Below, in pieces: positions 24,299 to 32,824 of a stretch of DNA of 64,000 bases (position 1 is its first letter; every line of letters begins with the position of its first letter). Under the pieces are notes generated by a model that ran no database searches, had not been told where the DNA came from, and saw only the letters and a list, made by a program, of their open reading frames with translations. The stretch covers positions 108,037 through 172,036 of the forward strand of contig CALVAM010000001.1 in assembly GCA_944325545.1 (NCBI GenBank), read 5' to 3'. Position numbers and translations under genes: made by a program. This DNA is from Candidatus Gastranaerophilales bacterium (GTDB lineage Bacteria; Cyanobacteriota; Vampirovibrionia; Gastranaerophilales; Gastranaerophilaceae).

Positions 24299-24511
24299 AT
24301 GACACCTCGTGATCAAGAAAAGTCTATACCATTATGTCCGTTAATGAGTGTAGGATCTCAAGTAGAAATTGTATGTATGCAAGAAAATTGTGCTTGGTAC
24401 TTAAAAAATTACAAAATATGCTCTGTTTATATGATGGCACACAATTCTATGTTGGATGTTCAAGCTAAACAACAAGCTAGAGCTAAACAACAGCAACAAC
24501 AAGCACAATAA
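24299..24511 (+). CDS. Small cysteine-containing protein (possible zinc-ribbon-like)
   Basis: A 70-residue protein starting 19 bases after the NfnA-like gene with a good AGGAGA site, so cotranscribed with it. Four cysteines are grouped as CPLMSVGSQVEIVC-x4-C-x9-C (C13, C26, C31, C41), with aromatic CAWYLKNYKIC between the last two; this could bind a metal. The C-terminal 18 residues are a glutamine/alanine-rich low-complexity tail. No family is recognised. A terminator follows. A role with the flavoprotein is possible from context only. Confidence 0.65.
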   Translation: MTPRDQEKSIPLCPLMSVGSQVEIVCMQENCAWYLKNYKICSVYMMAHNSMLDVQAKQQARAKQQQQQAQ

Positions 24512-24522
24512 AAGTTAAGAAT

Positions 24523-24550
24523 AAAGCCGGTATATAAAACCGGCTTTTAA
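24523..24550 (+). terminator. Intrinsic terminator before purA
   Basis: AAAGCCGGT / ACCGGCTTT stem with a 7-nt loop, then TTTTAAAA. It separates the NfnA operon from purA and could also attenuate read-through. Confidence 0.75.
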
Positions 24551-24570
24551 AATTTAGTTGGAGAAAATAG

Positions 24571-25848
24571 ATGAAAAATACAGTAGTTATAGGTGCACAA
24601 TGGGGAGATGAAGGAAAAGCTAAGATAACAGATTTACTTTCTGAAAAAGCAGATTTAATTATACGGTACCAAGGTGGGTGTAATGCCGGACATACTGTTG
24701 TTACAAATGGCAAGACATACAAATTTCATATAATACCTTCAGGAATTCTATATGATAAAAAAATATGCTTTATAGGTGCCGGAACAGTCATTCATCCGGA
24801 GTCTTTTGAAAAAGAATTAAATGAATTAAAATCAGAGGGCGTTGATTTCAAAAACCTAAAAATATCACCTTTGGCCTCTATAACACTTCCATACCATATA
24901 GAAATAGATGGATATAGTGAAGCTAACTCCGGTAAAGGAAAAATTGGGACAACAAAAAGAGGTATTGGTCCTACCTACACTGATAAAATAGCAAGAATAG
25001 GACTAAAAATCCAAGATTTATATTCTTATGAAGCTCTTAATGAAAAACTTGATATTATTCTTCCCGTAAAGAATAAAACCTTAAAAAATGTATATAAAAT
25101 AGATGAATATTCAAAAAATTGCATAATATCATTATGCGAGAAATATGCGGAACTATTTAAACCTTACGTTTGTTTTGACTGGCAAGACTTACTAAACAGG
25201 TACAAAGACAGAACCATCCTTTTTGAAGGAGCTCAAGGGGTAATGTTAGACATTGATTACGGAACATACCCATTTGTTACAAGTTCCAATCCGATTGGCG
25301 GAGGGGCTGCTGTAGGAAGCGGATATGGCCCAACAATAATTCAAGAAGTTGTTGGGGTATCAAAAGCTTATATAACAAGAGTTGGAGAAGGCCCTTTTGT
25401 AACAGAATTAACAGACGAAGTCGGTAAAAAAATACAAGATATAGGTCACGAGTATGGTGTAACCACAGGACGACCTAGACGTTGCGGCTGGTTTGACTCT
25501 GTAATTATGAAATATGCTGTTCTTGTAGGAGGAATTACAAAAGTAGCTCTTACAAAACTTGATGTTTTTGATACATTTGATGAAATAAAAATCTGTACAG
25601 CATACAAAGACTGCAGAAATGACAAAGTTTATACAACCTACCCGACAGATGTCTTTATCCACAAATACCTAGAGCCGATTTATGAGACAATGCCGGGTTG
25701 GAGAACATCATTAAGCGGAATAAGAAAATATGACGATTTACCGGAGAATGCTAAAAAGTTTATTTCAAAGGTTGAGGACTTAATAGGCGCACCTATCGGC
25801 ATAATAAGCGTAGGCCCTGATAGAGAGCAGACAATTTTTATAGACTAA
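24571..25848 (+). CDS. purA: Adenylosuccinate synthetase
   Basis: Joins IMP and aspartate using GTP in AMP synthesis; cytoplasmic. The 425 residues match family length. Signatures: GAQWGDEGKAKITDLL (8-23), GGCNAGHTV, GIGPTYTDK (IMP site), LFEGAQGVMLDIDYGTYPFVT, GVTTGRPRRCGWFD and the C-terminal PIGIISVGPDREQTI. One oddity is GDEGKAK (12-18), where nearly all purA proteins read GDEGKGK; A17 replaces a glycine next to the catalytic loop. All other key residues are intact, so activity is expected. GTTGGAGAAAA is the ribosome site. The gene ends against the second flagellin repeat island. Confidence 0.96.
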   Translation: MKNTVVIGAQWGDEGKAKITDLLSEKADLIIRYQGGCNAGHTVVTNGKTYKFHIIPSGILYDKKICFIGAGTVIHPESFEKELNELKSEGVDFKNLKISPLASITLPYHIEIDGYSEANSGKGKIGTTKRGIGPTYTDKIARIGLKIQDLYSYEALNEKLDIILPVKNKTLKNVYKIDEYSKNCIISLCEKYAELFKPYVCFDWQDLLNRYKDRTILFEGAQGVMLDIDYGTYPFVTSSNPIGGGAAVGSGYGPTIIQEVVGVSKAYITRVGEGPFVTELTDEVGKKIQDIGHEYGVTTGRPRRCGWFDSVIMKYAVLVGGITKVALTKLDVFDTFDEIKICTAYKDCRNDKVYTTYPTDVFIHKYLEPIYETMPGWRTSLSGIRKYDDLPENAKKFISKVEDLIGAPIGIISVGPDREQTIFID

Positions 25849-26094
25849 ATACTTACGCCCCAGCCTCGTCCCTTCAGGATCTCTTTTGTTAGACTCGCCC
25901 CTTACGGAAGAATGTGGGAGGTGCACGAAAGAGGTGCTTGTTGTGCGAGGTGTGGAGTAGTTGAAAAGGATAAAGGTTGAAGAGTTGAAGAGAATATAAA
26001 ATCTATTCACTACTCACTATTCACCAAACCAGCACCCACCTAACCTCCCGCACAAGGGAGGAAAATACTCACTTCACGCCTTACGTTTTTGTCC
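25849..26094. other. Repeat-rich spacer after purA
   Basis: No gene seen. It contains a G+C-rich segment (about 25857-25940), a purine repeat of AGGTTGAAGAGTTGAAGAG type (about 25974-25992), CTATTCACTACTCACTATTCACC (heptamer repeat, about 26005-26027, shown only in part elsewhere) and a CCTCCCGCACAAGGGAGG hairpin (about 26044-26061). Confidence 0.55.
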
Positions 26095-26246
26095 TTCTGT
26101 CACCCTGAATTTATTTCAGGGTCTTACCGGCAATAAGTCTCACTCATGACTGGTAAGATCCTGAACAGCTCGAAAATCGAAGGGATAAGAATTTATTCCA
26201 AGCCACTTCGTAACAAGCGATTTTCTATGCTTTCAGGATGACAGAA
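26095..26246. repeat. GTCACCCTGAA palindromic intergenic repeat
   Basis: Ends TTCTGTCACCCTGAA and TTCAGGATGACAGAA are inverted repeats about 150 bp apart, with inner CTGAAATAAATTCAGG and GGTAAGATCCTGAA pieces. The GTCACCCTGAA...TTCAGG style is another repeat type seen in intergenic DNA of many bacteria. Non-coding. Confidence 0.72.
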
Positions 26247-26313
26247 TATTGTAAGCGAGAAGTGTTCTTTTTAATATGTACTCCTCACTCCTCACGCCTC
26301 ACGCTTCACTAGA

Positions 26314-28080
26314 CTACAACAGTTGTAAAGCTATAGCTGGTGTTTGGTTAGCAGTCGCAAGAAGAGTTGCAGAAGCCTGCTGCAAAATCTGCATTTTTAT
26401 ATACTCGCTTGACTCTTCTGCTATATCTGCGTCACGAATTGTTGAACGCGCTGAGGTCAAGTTTTCAATACTTACGCCGATTGACTCAAGCGCTGATTCT
26501 AAACGGTTATATGCTGCACCATACTCTGTCTGCTTGGCGCTAATGTTTGCTAAAACTTCATCTATCGCAGATAGTGAATTTCTGGATGCGGTTGAGGATG
26601 AAACATCGACAGTCAATCCAAACGAGAACCCTAAATTTAAGGTAATCTGAGAGCCCTCATCAGAATGGATTCCGGCTTGGAAGGTGATTGATGTATTCAC
26701 TGACGGGGTATTATTGCCAGCATTCGGATTAAACATAGACAATAAATTCTCTGGAGGTGTAACTCCATCTGTTAAACCACTAAAATCAGAACCGGTACTG
26801 TCATCTAATCCCACAGCGGCCAGACCCGGGTTCACAGAACTATAGTAGCCGGATGATTGTACTGTCAAGTTAACAGCAGTTCCCCCTATAAATGCACCAC
26901 TAATAAGATTCGTACCGCTTGTCTGAACCTCACTGCTTGTATAACAATTTATTATTTTTACATTAGTATTACCGTTTGCAGTAAAGGCTCCAACTAGACC
27001 GCCACAAACAGAATTACTATTAACACTGCCGCTTGAAAAACAATTCTCTAGCTTCCCCACTCCGGCATCTACTAAATAATATCCTATCAAGCCGCCACAA
27101 GCCATGCTGCCCCTATTTCCGGACCCAACTACTAATCCGGAATCTACATAACAAGAAGTTATATCACCATACACTACATATCCTACTAGCCCGCCTACAT
27201 AGTAGGTTCCAGATATAGAAGCTTCGTTAACAAAACAATTAGTTATTTTTCCCTGCACTGCTCCAGCAAGCGCACCTGCAGTGGCACCACCTGCCACATT
27301 TATATTCTCCAAACCAACATTCTCTATTGTTCCCCCATTAACTGCACCAAATAAACCTGCCACATCCTCCGTCGGTTTATTAATCGTTAGATTTCGGACT
27401 ACATATCCGTTACCGTTAAATTCGCCGGTAAAAGCTTGGGATAGATCACCAGTATCAAAATCAACAGTTCCTATCGGAGTCCAATCGTAGCCTGAGAGGT
27501 CAATGTCATTCATCAAAATATACTTGCCATCCAAGTCATCTTTCATTGCCTGAAGCTCATCTGCCGTCTTTATTACTGTATAACCTTGAGCAAGAGCTTC
27601 TTCCTCTGTTAAAACGTCAATTTCTTGGATGAATTCCCCGCCGCTTGCAGAGGATGAATTACCCTCACCAAACAGTTTTATGCCATTATATTCGGTTGTA
27701 GAAACAATTCTTGAGCATTCATTCAATCTTGCGGTGACTTCTGATTGTATAGCACTCAAGGATTGCTGGCCGTAAGTCCCGTTTGCGGCTTGTTCGGTAA
27801 GGTCTCTTATTCTCGATACGTGAGAAGACAAAAGGCTCAAGCTGTCCATTGCGGTCGTAAGCATATCCAAACCCATTGAAACATTGTCTTGAGCTACACC
27901 ATATGATGACAATTGGCTGCTCAAGTTTGTCGAGATTGAATAGTTTGCAGCGTTATCCTTAGCATGGTTTATCTTAAAGCCCGTTGTCATACGCTCGATT
28001 GCTGTGTTGAGAGCATTCGTCGAGTTTGAAAGGTTTGTTTGCACAAGCAAGGATGAGAGGTTCGTGTTTATGTTAACCAT
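26314..28080 (-). CDS. Flagellin with inserted GLUG-repeat domain (second copy)
   Basis: A 588-residue flagellin. N-terminal D0/D1 (INTNLSSLLVQTNLSNSTNA, IRDLTEQAANGTYG) and the C-terminal end (ATLLATANQTPAIALQLL) are nearly the same as in the flagellin at 14774. The inserted domain starts at about 165 with TADELQAMKDDLDGKYILM, then DIDLSGYDWTPIG, GEFNGNGYVVRNLTI and GLUG turns (VAGLFG, VGGLVG, CGGLIG, CGGLVG) with NCF, SCY, NCF and NCY steps. This domain differs strongly from that of the first copy, so the two encode different surfaces on a conserved core. The ribosome site (AGGGAGGGGG) lies within a CCCTCCC-type repeat. No chaperone or cap gene is adjacent. Confidence 0.92.
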   Translation of the reverse strand: MVNINTNLSSLLVQTNLSNSTNALNTAIERMTTGFKINHAKDNAANYSISTNLSSQLSSYGVAQDNVSMGLDMLTTAMDSLSLLSSHVSRIRDLTEQAANGTYGQQSLSAIQSEVTARLNECSRIVSTTEYNGIKLFGEGNSSSASGGEFIQEIDVLTEEEALAQGYTVIKTADELQAMKDDLDGKYILMNDIDLSGYDWTPIGTVDFDTGDLSQAFTGEFNGNGYVVRNLTINKPTEDVAGLFGAVNGGTIENVGLENINVAGGATAGALAGAVQGKITNCFVNEASISGTYYVGGLVGYVVYGDITSCYVDSGLVVGSGNRGSMACGGLIGYYLVDAGVGKLENCFSSGSVNSNSVCGGLVGAFTANGNTNVKIINCYTSSEVQTSGTNLISGAFIGGTAVNLTVQSSGYYSSVNPGLAAVGLDDSTGSDFSGLTDGVTPPENLLSMFNPNAGNNTPSVNTSITFQAGIHSDEGSQITLNLGFSFGLTVDVSSSTASRNSLSAIDEVLANISAKQTEYGAAYNRLESALESIGVSIENLTSARSTIRDADIAEESSEYIKMQILQQASATLLATANQTPAIALQLL

Positions 28081-28580
28081 GGATTAACCCCCTCCCTAAC
28101 CCTCCCCGCAGGAGAGGGAATATGAATTTTAGTGAAGCGTGAGGAGTGAGGAGTGAAGGGTGCGTTTTAAGAAATTGTAAAACGTGTTGATTATGAACGC
28201 CGGGTAAAGACCCCTCTCCCGGATTTTTGAGTTCACTAAACTCAAAATCCTGCCCTCTCCCGCAAGGGGCGAGGGGCTCTATATACAGACAATTGTTCGC
28301 TTCGGGGAATGCTGAATAAATTTTTAAATTCTTTTCAACTTTTCCACTCTTCAACTTTTCAACAACATCAACTTCTCCTAAACTACTAAACTTATAAACT
28401 TCTAGACAATGGCGTGAAGAGTGAGGCGTGAAGAGTGAAGGGTTCGTTTTAACTTCTTCTAAACTTTTAAACTTCTCTACCCGGCTTGACACCTCACCCT
28501 GGCCCTCTCCTGTTAGAAGAAGAAACAAAAAAGCTTCGTCTAAGCCCAAATATTCTCGTCTAAAATGCAGACTACAAGCG
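28081..28580. other. Repeat-rich leader of flagellin 2
   Basis: No convincing gene. From 28081 there are CCCTCCC...GGAGAGGG (28090-28118), heptamer repeats GTGAGGA/GTGAAGG (28135-28160), a CCCTCTCCC-GCAAGGGG hairpin repeat (28248-28270), pyrimidine repeats of CTTTTCAACTTTTCC type (28325-28400), more GTGAAGA heptamers (28410-28440) and CACCCTGGCCCTCTCC (28492-28507). The same repeat families surround the first flagellin. Confidence 0.6.
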
Positions 28581-28610
28581 AGTCTTACCCCCCCCTACGG
28601 GCATAAGACT
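28581..28610 (-). promoter_or_regulatory. Hairpin with G8 in the loop upstream of flagellin 2
   Basis: On the minus strand: AGTCTTA, loop TGCCCGTA plus eight G, then TAAGACT. The layout (7-bp stem, G8 immediately before the 3' arm TAA) is the same as at 14404-14427, with compensating differences in the stem. A shared TTGTAG follows both within 10 bases. It lies about 500 bases before the flagellin start. Beyond it, 28611-28884 shows nothing else. Confidence 0.58.
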
Positions 28611-28884
28611 TTCAGGCCTTTCAACCCCGACGGTTAAAAAGCTCTTATTTCCTAAAAGCTCTGTTTGATTGGCTTGTACCATGCGACGTCACATTCCTTA
28701 GTGATTATTATATACTAAATACATTCCACATATCGACAGTTTAATAAGACTTTATATAAAAATCGTTACATTTCGTAACATCAAGTCTTCCGCCAAAACC
28801 TCAATAAGGATTCAATCTAAAGTTAGAGGTTTTTCATAATTTTTGGTAATTATAAATTTCCATGCTGTTAGTTAAACTAGTAGT

Positions 28885-29217
28885 ATGGAAATTAAAGTTT
28901 TTAATAACACTTGCATAATTACTCCACTATCTCCAGTGTTAGATGAAAGAGAAATAAAAAGACTAATTACTGAAATAAAAGAATACAAAAATTTTAAGAT
29001 CGGTATTAATCTAAGTTTTGTTCAAAATTGTAATATTAAATTTTTTGAAAGTATTATGAATAATAAAAATATTAATTTATTCAACATACCTATAAATATA
29101 TTTATAATAATTAACTTAATGAATATAGACAAAAAAATTAAACTGTTTAGTTCAGAACTTGATTTTATAGAAAACAAACGTCAACTCCTAAATAGAAAAT
29201 TCCAACTTATAAAATAG
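28885..29217 (+). CDS. STAS-like small protein
   Basis: A 110-residue protein whose pattern fits an anti-sigma-antagonist (STAS) fold: strand IKVFNNTCIITPL, helix LDEREIKRLITEI, strand KIGINLSFV with the loop QNCNIKFFESI where STAS proteins carry the regulatory Ser/Thr, then helix and strand, ending SELDFIENKRQLL. The usual phospho-serine position appears to be occupied by N or C, so classic control by a kinase is uncertain. No ribosome site is seen. It is divergent from flagellin 2, so a flagellar or stress-regulatory link is possible but not shown. Confidence 0.55.
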   Translation: MEIKVFNNTCIITPLSPVLDEREIKRLITEIKEYKNFKIGINLSFVQNCNIKFFESIMNNKNINLFNIPINIFIIINLMNIDKKIKLFSSELDFIENKRQLLNRKFQLIK

Positions 29218-29319
29218 CCCAATATGGCTATTTAAAAGAGATTTAAATCTAAAGGGTTGAAATTTCAATTTGTTTATACTAAAATACAAGAGACATACAT
29301 TCTGTATAGTTATTTATCC

Positions 29320-29451
29320 AATCCGGAGTGATGGGAATGACAGGAATAGTCGCCTAACAAGTTTATTAATAGACAGTTGGTATTTAATAAATTTAGGAAA
29401 GAGGTCCTGTTAAGAACAGATCGAGAACATAGCGAAACCGTAGGGAGGATT
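29320..29451 (+). promoter_or_regulatory. Candidate structured 5' leader before the lytic transglycosylase
   Basis: AATCC (29320-29324) and GGATT (29447-29451) can close a domain holding ACAGGA / TCCTGT and a long CCTA-AAGTTTATTAA / TTAATAAATTTAGG arm. Unpaired stretches are purine-rich (GGAGTGATGGGAATGA; GATCGAGAACATAGCGAAAC), as in riboswitch cores. It ends 49 bases before a cell-wall lytic enzyme, the gene type often controlled by c-di-AMP (ydaO) riboswitches, but I could not match the ydaO core, so no ligand is proposed. Confidence 0.45.
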
Positions 29452-29500
29452 TTTACAGTAACATACAGAATCCAATTTACAATAATATAAGAGGATTTCA

Positions 29501-30115
29501 ATGATTAGAAAAACAGTCTTAACAACTATTGCATTGCTAGTTTTGTTATGCGTTAGGGTTCAAGCTGCACAAACACCGGAAAATGTAATCAAAGAAACAA
29601 TTGTTAAACATTCTTTAGAAATGAATGTAGATCCGGCTTTAGCTTTAAGCATTGCAAAGAAAGAATCCGGCTTTAGACACGAATTAAAAAGTCCTTATGG
29701 TGCTGTCGGAGTATTCCAACTGTTACCTTCCACAGCAAACAGATTGGGCTTTAATCCTTATTACTTAAGCGAAAATATTAAAGCAGGACTAACATATTAC
29801 AAAATGATGTATAAAATGTTTGGTTCTACAGAATTGGCACTTGCAGCTTATAATGCGGGTCCAGGAAATGTAAAAAAATTCGGAGGAACAATTCCTCCTT
29901 ACGGAGAAACCAAAAGATTCGTTAATCAAATAATGTCTGAATACAATAGACAAAAAGCAAATCCTGATCCTGCAATTGCAAAAATTAAACAAGCAAAGGC
30001 ACCAATGCCTAAAAACGAAACCAACATAAATAATGCTCAAAAACAAATTGAGTTACCGAATTTAAAAGAAATTCCTGAAGTAAAAATTTCAGACCCAGTA
30101 ATGGAAATTTTGTAG
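29501..30115 (+). CDS. Lytic transglycosylase (SLT domain)
   Basis: Exported muramidase that cleaves peptidoglycan glycan strands to 1,6-anhydro ends. Signal peptide at 1-23 (hydrophobic core TIALLVLLCVRV, cut near QAA). The SLT domain (about 33-145) has catalytic E55 in IAKKESGF, SPYGAVGVFQLLPSTANRLG and ALAAYNAGPGNVKKFGG, all standard. The C-terminal 55 residues are basic and disordered. The ribosome site is AAGAGGA. A long structured leader precedes it and a bidirectional terminator follows. It could serve growth, flagellar assembly through the wall, or recycling; the sequence does not say which. Confidence 0.93.
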   Translation: MIRKTVLTTIALLVLLCVRVQAAQTPENVIKETIVKHSLEMNVDPALALSIAKKESGFRHELKSPYGAVGVFQLLPSTANRLGFNPYYLSENIKAGLTYYKMMYKMFGSTELALAAYNAGPGNVKKFGGTIPPYGETKRFVNQIMSEYNRQKANPDPAIAKIKQAKAPMPKNETNINNAQKQIELPNLKEIPEVKISDPVMEIL

Positions 30116-30148
30116 AAAAAAAGCTGTCACATAATGACAGCTTTTTTT
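30116..30148. terminator. Bidirectional terminator
   Basis: AAAAAAAGCTGTCA / TGACAGCTTTTTTT, a 14-bp perfect stem with a 5-nt loop, between the convergent lytic transglycosylase and helicase genes; T-runs exist on both strands. Confidence 0.88.
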
Positions 30149-32696
30149 AGAGTTTCTTCAATCTTGCATACGTTGCATCCATGGCTTTTTTACCCAATTT
30201 ACCAAAATCAATTGTATACATTGTACTATCACCTATTTGAATAACATCGGCAATATGCCCTATACCTAATTTTTCATGAAAAACCCGCTCTCCGACATTA
30301 AAGAAATATTGAGTTACATTATTTTTAGCATCTTCCTCTAACTTCTTTTCCTCAGCAATTTTTGCTTCTTCACGTTTTCTTTCTTCGAGTTTTCGTTTCA
30401 TTATATTATCTTCAAAAAATGCTTTTATTTTAGCATCTTCCTTTTCTTTATTAATCGGATTTTTATTAATAATAACTCTACTAGGAGTTCTTTTTACTAT
30501 ATTTGTTGTCTTATTAGAATTTGGTGCAACAAAATTTTTCCCGAAGGAATTGGTTGTAGTTGTAGTATTTTTTGAATTTGGTGCAACGAAATTTGCACCA
30601 AAACCTGAAGTAGGTTTTACATACCCATCTGAATTAAAAGAAGCTTTTGAAATTGAGCCATACCCACCTTCATTTTTAACTTTCTTAACAGCATTTGCAA
30701 AAGTTCCTCTGCTATTTGAAGATGAGAATTCTGAAAATGCAGATTCCTCTTGGTCAATTAATTTAGATGGAATTTCTTCTAAAAAGCGACTTGGTGAATA
30801 ATATTTGTACTCACCCCACATTTGACGTCTTTTTGCAGTTGTTAAATACAATTTGGTTTCCGCACGAGTAACTCCAACATACATCAAACGTCTTTCTTCT
30901 TCCAATTCTGAAAGACTATTAGAACATCTTGCAGAGGGGAAAATTCCCTCATCACAACCTGCCAAAAATACAATTGGAAATTCTAAGCCTTTTGAAGCGT
31001 GTAAAGTCATTAATGTAACATTATTAGCAATTTCATCCATACCATCTATATCTGAAACCAAAGAAACTTGAGATAAAAATTCACCTAATGTATTATCAAT
31101 TTCTTCAGGCTCAAATTCGTTTGCAACGTTTACAAGTTCCTGTAAATTTTCTATTCTCGTTTCATCTTCATCAGTGCCGGAGGCTTGTAATTCCCTTAAA
31201 TAACCCGTTTTCTCTAAAACAAGACTTAGAAATTCAGGAAGAGAATATCTACTTTGAGCTTCTTTTAATTTAGCAAGTAATGTTGCAAAATCTTTTAACT
31301 TTGTAGCAGTACCTGATTTTATAGCTTCGATATTATCAACATCTAAAATTGCTGAAAACAAACTTATATCATTATTATCTGCATATTCTTGTAAATGTTT
31401 TAAAGTTGTTTCACCAATAGCTCTTTTCGGAACATTAATTATCCTTCTTAAAGATTGCGAGTCAGCATTATTATAAATAAGTTTTAAGTATGCAATAGCA
31501 TCTTTAATTTCCTTTCTATCATAGAATTTTAAACCACCATAAATTCTATAAGGAATTCCAGCCGCAATAAGAGCTTCTTCTAAAGCACGTGATTGAGCGT
31601 TTGTTCTATATAAAACTGCAAATTGATTATAATTATCTGAAGTATCTTTTATTGATTTAACAATATAATTTGCTTCATCTGCTTCATCTTGAGCTTCGTA
31701 TAAAGAAATTTTTTCTCCATCTCCTTTTTGAGAATAAAGAACTTTATCTACACGCTCTTCATTATTCTCAATAATTGCATTAGCAGCATTCAAAATATTT
31801 GCAGTCGAACGATAATTTTGCTCAAGTTTTACCAATTTAGCATTAGGAAAATCATTTTGGAAATTCATAATTATTCTAAAATCCGCACCACGCCAACTGT
31901 AAATGGATTGATCAACATCGCCTACAACACATAAAGAACGAGATTCAGGAATATATGAATCTAAATTTGTGTATAAAGCTTTCACCAACTGATATTGAGC
32001 TTGGTTTGTATCTTGATACTCATCTACTAAAATATGTTGAAATTTATCGTAGTATTTTTTTCTAACTTCAGGATTTTGCTCCAACAATTTAACACAAAGC
32101 ATCAACATATCATCAAAATCAATTGCATTATTGTTATTAAGCGTATTTTCGTACAATTCAAAAACCTGAGCTATTTTTTGAGATTTAAAATCTCGTGCAA
32201 AAGTCGCAAAAGTATAAGCATCTTGCATCTTGTTTTTAGCATTGGAAATAACCGCTTTAATAAGCTTAGGCTGATAAATTTTATCATCTAAGTTCAATTT
32301 CTTAACAGCCTGCTTAATAACCGCTAATGCATCAGTTTCGTCATATATTGTAAAATTCTTATCCAGTTTTTTCCCTGATTGAAATGAATAATTTTCAATA
32401 TCCTGTCGTAAAATTCTACCGCAAATACTATGAAAGGTACCAACCCACATATATTTAACAATATTTTCCCCAAGAATAGAAGCAAGCCTTTCCTTCATCT
32501 CCTTTGCTGCTTTATTCGTAAACGTAACCGCCAAAATCTTTCCTGCAATCGCACCATTTTTAATCATATATGCGATTCTGGACGTTAAAACTTTCGTCTT
32601 TCCACTACCCGCACCTGCAAGTATTAACAATGCACCTTCTGTCGTTTTAGCAGCTTCAAGCTGTTCTTTATTAAGGTTTTCTAAAATATTTTCCAT
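30147..32696 (-). CDS. pcrA: UvrD/PcrA-type DNA helicase
   Basis: An 849-residue superfamily 1A 3'-5' helicase for repair and replication. Walker A GAGSGKT (28-34), TNKAAKEM, DEYQDTN (motif II), VGDVDQSIYSWRGAD (motif III), QNYRST (motif IV), TLHASKGLEFP and VGVTRAETKLYL (motif VI). After the core, a low-complexity linker (about 690-770) carries two copies of FVAPNS separated by a Thr-rich run, then a charged helix, then the C-terminal Tudor-like domain (VGERVFHEKLGIGHI) that in PcrA binds RNA polymerase. Its stop codon overlaps the terminator stem. Confidence 0.95.
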   Translation of the reverse strand: MENILENLNKEQLEAAKTTEGALLILAGAGSGKTKVLTSRIAYMIKNGAIAGKILAVTFTNKAAKEMKERLASILGENIVKYMWVGTFHSICGRILRQDIENYSFQSGKKLDKNFTIYDETDALAVIKQAVKKLNLDDKIYQPKLIKAVISNAKNKMQDAYTFATFARDFKSQKIAQVFELYENTLNNNNAIDFDDMLMLCVKLLEQNPEVRKKYYDKFQHILVDEYQDTNQAQYQLVKALYTNLDSYIPESRSLCVVGDVDQSIYSWRGADFRIIMNFQNDFPNAKLVKLEQNYRSTANILNAANAIIENNEERVDKVLYSQKGDGEKISLYEAQDEADEANYIVKSIKDTSDNYNQFAVLYRTNAQSRALEEALIAAGIPYRIYGGLKFYDRKEIKDAIAYLKLIYNNADSQSLRRIINVPKRAIGETTLKHLQEYADNNDISLFSAILDVDNIEAIKSGTATKLKDFATLLAKLKEAQSRYSLPEFLSLVLEKTGYLRELQASGTDEDETRIENLQELVNVANEFEPEEIDNTLGEFLSQVSLVSDIDGMDEIANNVTLMTLHASKGLEFPIVFLAGCDEGIFPSARCSNSLSELEEERRLMYVGVTRAETKLYLTTAKRRQMWGEYKYYSPSRFLEEIPSKLIDQEESAFSEFSSSNSRGTFANAVKKVKNEGGYGSISKASFNSDGYVKPTSGFGANFVAPNSKNTTTTTNSFGKNFVAPNSNKTTNIVKRTPSRVIINKNPINKEKEDAKIKAFFEDNIMKRKLEERKREEAKIAEEKKLEEDAKNNVTQYFFNVGERVFHEKLGIGHIADVIQIGDSTMYTIDFGKLGKKAMDATYARLKKL

Positions 32697-32824
32697 TCCC
32701 CTATTCCCAAATTCCCCTTTTTGTGATATTATGTTTCAGCATACTAAGAAAAAAATATTTTTTCAATTCAAAAGAAAATAGGTTTTATAACCAGCGTAAT
32801 ACAAAGATAGATAAAGGTGGTAAA

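Noticed and set aside
28073..28637. Frames of 158 and 69 codons beside flagellin 2
   Set aside because: They translate several intergenic repeat families, including the G/C hairpins; long frames arise because this DNA is G+C-rich.
29320..29451. ydaO (c-di-AMP) riboswitch call
   Set aside because: Context fits but I could not match the conserved core, so it is listed only as an unassigned structured leader.
29789..30046. 85-codon frame antisense to the lytic transglycosylase
   Set aside because: Shadow of a well-supported gene; no ribosome site.
32723..32824. 34-residue N-terminal extension of the SLOG protein
   Set aside because: Basic, unlike the family, and a strong AAAGGTGG site sits before ATG 32825.
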